Part shown: one piece after another, positions 7,329 through 10,083 of the stretch
Numbering within the stretch: position 1 is the first letter of the stretch
How the letters are laid out: each line of letters opens with the position of its first letter
From: Gammaproteobacteria bacterium
GTDB taxonomy: Bacteria; Pseudomonadota; Gammaproteobacteria; DSM-16500
Assembly: GCA_004322325.1 (NCBI GenBank)
Contig: SCTP01000126.1
Location: 1-10,083, forward strand
Direction of reading: 5' to 3'
Length of the DNA: 10,083 nucleotides
Made by a program: the position numbers and the translations under genes
Notes under the pieces: generated by a model
What the model was told of the DNA's origin: nothing
The model's database searches: none
Seen by the model: only the letters and a program-made list of their open reading frames with translations

Positions 7329-7610
7329 ATGGACATTAATATTTTGTCGCAAAAAGAAAGGAATGATTTGTTAAAAAAATTATTTTTGTACACGGTCGGC
7401 CTTCGCGATATGTGGTTAGCCAAAAAATGTTTTAACGAACTTAAAGATCTATCAACAAATTCGATCGCTGATTTAGATAATGTCGGTAAAACATATATTT
7501 TTATTATCTGTTACGGCCGGATATTTCATACTAACGAAGGAATCGGACGACTCAAAATAAAGGCTTTTCTAAAAACTCTTTCAAGCAAAGAAAGATACAC
7601 CAATCATTAA
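7329..7610 (+). CDS. N-terminal part of a probably frameshifted HEPN-like protein
   Basis: This 93-residue frame starts at the ATG at 7329 (MDINILSQKE), because AAGGA at 7315-7319 lies 9 bases before it. An ATG at 7320 directly abuts that site and is less likely. The protein is helical and charged, with CYGRIFHTNEG at residues 61-71. It ends KERYTNH at a TAA that overlaps the next ATG (TAATG). The next frame is open well upstream of that ATG and reads KIHQSLMEMRNESYAH. The two frames therefore look like halves of one protein that lost a base near 7580-7595. It could instead be two translationally coupled genes or a programmed -1 shift, although no classical slippery heptamer is seen. No function can be assigned to this half alone. 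Confidence 0.5.
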   Translation: MDINILSQKERNDLLKKLFLYTVGLRDMWLAKKCFNELKDLSTNSIADLDNVGKTYIFIICYGRIFHTNEGIGRLKIKAFLKTLSSKERYTNH

Positions 7611-7909
7611 TGGAAATGCGAAATGAAAGCTACGCCCACAACGACCCTCAACATAATCATTTGTTTATTAGCTATAATAAGAAAACATCAAAAATCAATG
7701 CGATCGCGCAATTGAGTTATCATCCTCTCTCAGATCAAAAAGAAATAATATCATCTCCTTTAGATAAAATAATTAACATGCTTGAAAAAGAGCACGATAT
7801 TCTACTGTCAAAATTATACGTCGATCAAATAACTCATAGAGTTCATGAAAATCAATCATACACAGTCTTTTATCAATCAGGATTTATTGAGCGCTCGCAC
7901 ACTAAATGA
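7610..7909 (+). CDS. C-terminal part of the same probably frameshifted protein, with an RNESYAH motif
   Basis: This frame of 99 residues begins MEMRNESYAHND. Its own ATG has no ribosome site, and the frame is open far upstream (HQSLMEMRN), which suggests it is the downstream half of the gene starting at 7329. The motif RNESYAH fits the loose HEPN pattern R-x(4-6)-H and the form RN...AH.D seen in a family of small helical bacterial proteins, recalled from memory. Rejoined, the protein would be about 193 residues. In active HEPN proteins the Arg and His cleave RNA, but many relatives are inactive, so ribonuclease activity is a guess. The rest (YNKKTSKINAIAQLSYHPLS, then LDKIINMLEKEHDILLSKLY) is mixed strand and helix. 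It ends 59 bp from the convergent PIN toxin gene. Confidence 0.5.
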   Translation: MEMRNESYAHNDPQHNHLFISYNKKTSKINAIAQLSYHPLSDQKEIISSPLDKIINMLEKEHDILLSKLYVDQITHRVHENQSYTVFYQSGFIERSHTK

Positions 7910-7946
7910 CGTTCAAAAATAAAAAAGAGAGTGATATACTTTATTT

Positions 7947-7965
7947 GTCATTTTATAACAATGAC
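7947..7965. terminator. Weak hairpin between convergent genes
   Basis: GTCATT (7947-7952) and AATGAC (7960-7965) form a 6-bp stem with a 7-base loop between the convergent plus-strand cassette and the PIN toxin gene. Neither strand has a T-run directly after the stem. It may slow transcription in both directions, but it is not a standard intrinsic terminator. Confidence 0.25.
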
Positions 7966-7968
7966 CTA

Positions 7969-8379
7969 CTAAAAATATTCCTTAATAAATTTCCCCGGCG
8001 CAATCACCCTCACCCCATTAAAACCATCAACAACCAACAAATCCCTATCCCCACTAACAATGCAATCCACCTGAGCAGCTAAAGCACAAGCAATAAATTT
8101 ATCATCATCCGGATCACTAGAAATCTGCTCAAAAAGCTTTACCGGCTCAAAAAAATAAGCCTCCTGAGTAATCAACTCACCAAAATTCGTCAAATTAATC
8201 GGAGGATACTTCTTACCTAAAATCTCAAAAACCCGATTATATTCTTCTAATATTTCCAGCGAAATAATAAGTTCAAGACGTTTCTCACTCCACGCTTTCA
8301 AAATTTGATAAGGCGGTCCAGACCAAAATATCCCTGATACAAATACATTTGTATCTATAATCACTCGCTTTATTTTCAC
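7969..8379 (-). CDS. PIN-domain toxin (VapC-like, COG1569 type)
   Basis: This 136-residue protein covers a whole PIN domain. Acidic residues expected to hold the metal are present: Asp9 in IDTNVFVSG, Glu45/Glu46 in EILEEYNRV, Asp91-93 in SDPDDDKF, and Asp111/Asp113 in SGDRDLL. The phrases IDTNVFVSG, DPDDDKF and IVSGDRDLL are typical of the PIN toxin group COG1569. Such proteins are Mg-dependent RNases that cut tRNA or other RNA and stop growth when freed from the antitoxin. The gene overlaps the antitoxin gene by 4 bp (ATGA at 8379-8376), so translation is coupled. All key residues are intact, so it is probably functional. The RNA target cannot be told from the sequence. Confidence 0.9.
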   Translation of the reverse strand: MKIKRVIIDTNVFVSGIFWSGPPYQILKAWSEKRLELIISLEILEEYNRVFEILGKKYPPINLTNFGELITQEAYFFEPVKLFEQISSDPDDDKFIACALAAQVDCIVSGDRDLLVVDGFNGVRVIAPGKFIKEYF

Positions 8380-8639
8380 TTACGTTTCCTTGCTTCCTCT
8401 ATTGCCTTTTTAACACTCGTTTTTCTGAGCTTAGCTTTAGATGCTTGCTCTCTCGCCACTTTAATAAGATGATTAAATTTTTCTACCGGTGGTGCGGATA
8501 TCAACTTCAACATAATGACATCATCTTTGCCCACCACGACAAATTGATCACCTGCATGCAGCCCAAGATTTATTCGCACATCTTCAGGTATAACTATCTG
8601 ACCTTTAGAGGATAATCGAGTTGTTGCTAATGCCTTCAT
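8376..8639 (-). CDS. AbrB/SpoVT-type antitoxin, partner of the PIN toxin
   Basis: This 87-residue protein has a swapped-hairpin AbrB/SpoVT DNA-binding domain at about residues 4-47 (TTRLSSKGQIVIPEDVR, then LGLHAGDQFVVV). A basic helical tail (52-87, ending EEARKRK) is expected to wrap and block the toxin. A strong ribosome site (AAGGAG at 8652-8647) lies 7 bases before the ATG. The gene precedes and overlaps its toxin, the usual order for antitoxin first. Autorepression is likely, because a perfect 20-bp palindrome lies directly upstream across the -10 box. Antitoxins of this fold pair with VapC/PIN and other toxins; here the PIN partner is adjacent. Confidence 0.9.
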   Translation of the reverse strand: MKALATTRLSSKGQIVIPEDVRINLGLHAGDQFVVVGKDDVIMLKLISAPPVEKFNHLIKVAREQASKAKLRKTSVKKAIEEARKRK

Positions 8640-8651
8640 ACAGCGTCTCCT

Positions 8652-8673
8652 TAATCTTACTAGTAAGATTATA
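8652..8673 (-). promoter_or_regulatory. Operator palindrome overlapping the -10 box of the antitoxin-toxin operon
   Basis: TAATCTTACTAGTAAGATTA (8652-8671) is a perfect 20-bp palindrome. On the minus strand TATAAT occupies 8673-8668, inside one arm, and the other arm touches the AAGGAG ribosome site. An AT-rich -35 region follows upstream (TTGTAT at 8694-8689, with a short 15-base spacer). The geometry suits binding by the AbrB-type antitoxin or its complex with the toxin, which would block RNA polymerase. That is inference from position. Confidence 0.7.
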
Positions 8674-8699
8674 GATCAAAATATAAAAATACAAAATGA

Positions 8700-8721
8700 T
8701 GGCTACAAATTGGCTACACTG
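8700..8721. repeat. Two direct 11-bp repeats between the tRNA gene and the toxin-antitoxin operon
   Basis: TGGCTACAAAT (8700-8710) and TGGCTACACTG (8711-8721) stand head to tail with their first eight bases identical. They lie about 50 bp from the 3' end of the tRNA gene, on the accessory side. Such short repeats are often seen as arm sites or leftovers next to tRNA-directed tyrosine integrases. No integrase gene is present in this window, so the link is speculative. Confidence 0.35.
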
Positions 8722-8771
8722 ACGTTTTTCTAAGATAGTTGAAATTGATATAACTTATTGATTATACTACC

Positions 8772-8844
<73 letters not shown>

Positions 8845-8864
8845 AAGCTATCCGCGAAATCATA

Positions 8865-9455
8865 TTATGTATTCTTCAAAAACACCAGCTCCGCCTCTGT
8901 CGATTCCCGCCCCAACAACACATTCCGCTGCGGAAAACGCCCAAACTCTTTCACCACCCGAAAATGGGCATACGCATACGCCAGAAACAGCTGGTAAATT
9001 TGCGTCGTCTCTGCCATTGATAGCGTCACTAACTGTTGATATAACCGTATCGACCTTTCCTGCAGATGCGCATTCTCTGAATGCACTAACGGCATATAAA
9101 AAAACACTCGCTCAATCAACGTCAATGATTGATCCATCCTCTGAGTCAATCCCTCCACACACAATTGCTGCGCTTCCTGATCATACATAAACGCCTCACT
9201 CGTCCCACGATAAAAATACCGCGGAAATTGATCCAACAAAATAATCAGCGCTAAACACCCCCGCGGCGTATGCGTCCACTCCGCCAAACCGCCTCTCGCC
9301 ACCTCTTCAAATTCCTTACCAAATAAAGTAACAAGCTGCTGCTTAACCGCCTCGTTCTCACCAAACCACAAACTCGTCCGCTCGCTCGTCGGTAAATCGG
9401 CCGAACCTAAATTGCCAAACCAAAAATTTAATAATTCATGAATCTTATCCGTCAT
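8865..9455 (-). CDS. DUF924 family protein
   Basis: This 196-residue protein is a complete member of the DUF924 (PF06041) family of mostly helical, TPR-like proteins of unknown function. Family signatures are LLDQFPRYFYRGT (74-86), FFYMPLVHSE (118-127), YAYAHFRVVKEFGRFPQRN (160-178) and the closing LGRESTEAELVFL (181-193). The start ATG follows GAGGAG with a short spacing. It sits 21 bp behind the L,D-transpeptidase-like gene and 20 bp ahead of the tRNA-Ala gene, all on the minus strand, so co-transcription is likely. GC content is clearly higher than in the accessory genes to the left, which fits a resident gene. No reaction is known; the neighbouring genes do not settle its role. Confidence 0.9.
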   Translation of the reverse strand: MTDKIHELLNFWFGNLGSADLPTSERTSLWFGENEAVKQQLVTLFGKEFEEVARGGLAEWTHTPRGCLALIILLDQFPRYFYRGTSEAFMYDQEAQQLCVEGLTQRMDQSLTLIERVFFYMPLVHSENAHLQERSIRLYQQLVTLSMAETTQIYQLFLAYAYAHFRVVKEFGRFPQRNVLLGRESTEAELVFLKNT

Positions 9456-9476
9456 TCTCTCCTCGATTTAGTCACT

Positions 9477-9953
9477 TTATCTAATCAAAATACGCGTACC
9501 CACCGGAATATGCTCAAACAACTCGATAATCTGTTCATTGCCCATCCGAATACATCCCTTCGATCCCGGCACCCCCATCGGCACCTCATCCGGCGTTCCA
9601 TGAATATAGATATAACGCCGCATCGTATCCACTTGACCCAGACGATTTTTACCCACTTCCAACCCACTTAACCAAAAAATACGCGTCAAAATCCAATCTC
9701 TCTCCGGATAACGCACTCTTAACGTCGGCGTATACACCTCTCCTGTCGGGCGCCGCCCAACAAAAATCGTATTCGCCGGGCAATTCATCCCAATCTTCGC
9801 GCGAATCACATGCCACCCCCGCGGCGTTTGCTCACTTCCACGCACTTCTCCCACCCCATTTTTTGCTGTCGAAATGCGATACTCCTTCACCTGCCTTTCA
9901 TCAGCTAAAATCGAAAGTGTTTGCTTAGCAATACTGACTTCAAGTGTCATCAT
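9477..9953 (-). CDS. YkuD-fold L,D-transpeptidase-like protein without signal peptide
   Basis: This 158-residue protein consists essentially of one YkuD (L,D-transpeptidase catalytic) domain. The active-site pattern is complete: YIHGTPDE with His118 and PGSKGCIRM with Cys134 and Arg136. Substrate-side features are RGSEQTPRGWHVI (38-50) and IFVGRRPTG (63-71). The family joins or remodels peptidoglycan peptides through a Cys acyl-enzyme. The odd point is the N-terminus (MMTLEVSIAKQTLSILADER), which has no signal peptide or membrane anchor, so export is not explained. Some short YkuD homologues look the same; the strand KQTLSI belongs to the domain itself. The start overlaps the stop of the upstream gene by 4 bp (ATGA); a second ATG follows directly. 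A role in the periplasm remains the best guess. Confidence 0.88.
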   Translation of the reverse strand: MMTLEVSIAKQTLSILADERQVKEYRISTAKNGVGEVRGSEQTPRGWHVIRAKIGMNCPANTIFVGRRPTGEVYTPTLRVRYPERDWILTRIFWLSGLEVGKNRLGQVDTMRRYIYIHGTPDEVPMGVPGSKGCIRMGNEQIIELFEHIPVGTRILIR

Positions 9954-10083
9954 AAAGACTTATTCGCCATCATTTTTAATAATCTTACAATTAATTTTTC
10001 CGTGAGATGATCTCTATCCTGCGCCGGATCAAATTCCGTAATCTCCATTGCAATCAACTTAGGATCGCTCATCACTTGCATAA
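9950..10083 (-). CDS. C-terminal end of a probable arginase/agmatinase-family ureohydrolase (partial)
   Basis: Only the last 43 residues or so are in the window, and the gene continues past position 10083. The visible end reads DPKLIAMEITEFDPAQDRDH, then LTEKLIVRLLKMMANKSL. The pattern hydrophobic-E-I-x-E-F/N-P-x-x-D...T..L...LL is the closing strand and helix of the ureohydrolase superfamily (arginase, agmatinase, formimidoylglutamase), where the residues E.tEfdP.qD follow the last core strand. The metal-binding DXHXD regions lie outside the window, so substrate and activity cannot be judged. The stop TGA overlaps the start of the L,D-transpeptidase-like gene (ATGA), so the two are probably translated in a coupled way in one operon. 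Confidence 0.65.
   Translation of the reverse strand, partial: MQVMSDPKLIAMEITEFDPAQDRDHLTEKLIVRLLKMMANKSL

Noticed and set aside
7580..7595. Programmed -1 frameshift site joining the two small frames
   Set aside because: No X-XXY-YYZ slippery heptamer in the right frame and no evident downstream stem. A simple indel is the easier explanation, so recoding is kept only as an alternative.
8867..9190. 107-residue plus-strand open frame inside the DUF924 gene
   Set aside because: Low-complexity shadow rich in Pro, Ser and Thr opposite a conserved domain gene.
9438..9671. 77-residue plus-strand and 60-residue minus-strand frames inside the YkuD gene
   Set aside because: They overlap the active-site coding region of the L,D-transpeptidase-like gene and show no family features.

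Overview
The window looks like a piece of chromosome from an AT-rich gammaproteobacterium, most likely an amoeba- or host-associated member of the Legionellales. This is inferred from protein style only: an ankyrin/TIR protein, a NACHT-HEAT NLR, AbrB/PIN toxin-antitoxin genes and a YkuD/DUF924 pair. No rRNA or marker gene fixes the taxon. An accessory, lower-GC part (about 1-8770) meets a more conserved, visibly GC-richer part (about 8860-10083) at a tRNA-Ala gene.

Left edge (1-763): no intact gene, but mobile-element debris. There is a probable end of an IS3-family element running off the window, a decayed short reading frame, and a frameshifted remnant of an IS66-type accessory protein (TnpA). 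Centre-left (764-6571, minus strand): a two-gene operon. The first gene encodes an ankyrin-TIR(SEFIR) protein. The second, 33 bp downstream, encodes a 1289-residue NACHT ATPase with about twelve HEAT repeats. The C-terminal tail of the TIR protein and the N-terminal tail of the NACHT protein share an ungapped 44-residue Gly/Asn/Ser/Thr-rich motif. That is the layout of NLR-effector pairs that signal through homotypic, amyloid-like motifs: the HEAT array senses, NACHT oligomerises, the shared tails recruit the TIR protein, and TIR acts as effector. The function is inferred, but the motif itself is visible in the sequence.

Centre-right (6847-7909, plus strand): a divergent cassette with a four-helix membrane protein, followed by what appears to be one gene split by a -1 frameshift. 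The rejoined product would be about 193 residues and carries an RN-x4-H (R-x5-H) motif reminiscent of HEPN proteins. Then, on the minus strand (8639-7969), an AbrB-type antitoxin and a PIN-domain toxin overlap by 4 bp. They sit behind a perfect 20-bp palindrome that overlaps a TATAAT box.

Right edge (8772-10083, minus strand): tRNA-Ala(CGC) without an encoded CCA, a DUF924 protein, a YkuD L,D-transpeptidase-like protein without a signal peptide, and the C-terminal end of a probable arginase/ureohydrolase. The protein genes form a tight operon, with the tRNA 20 bp behind it. The tRNA 3' end faces the accessory block, a usual place for island integration, and two direct 11-bp repeats lie between it and the toxin-antitoxin promoter.
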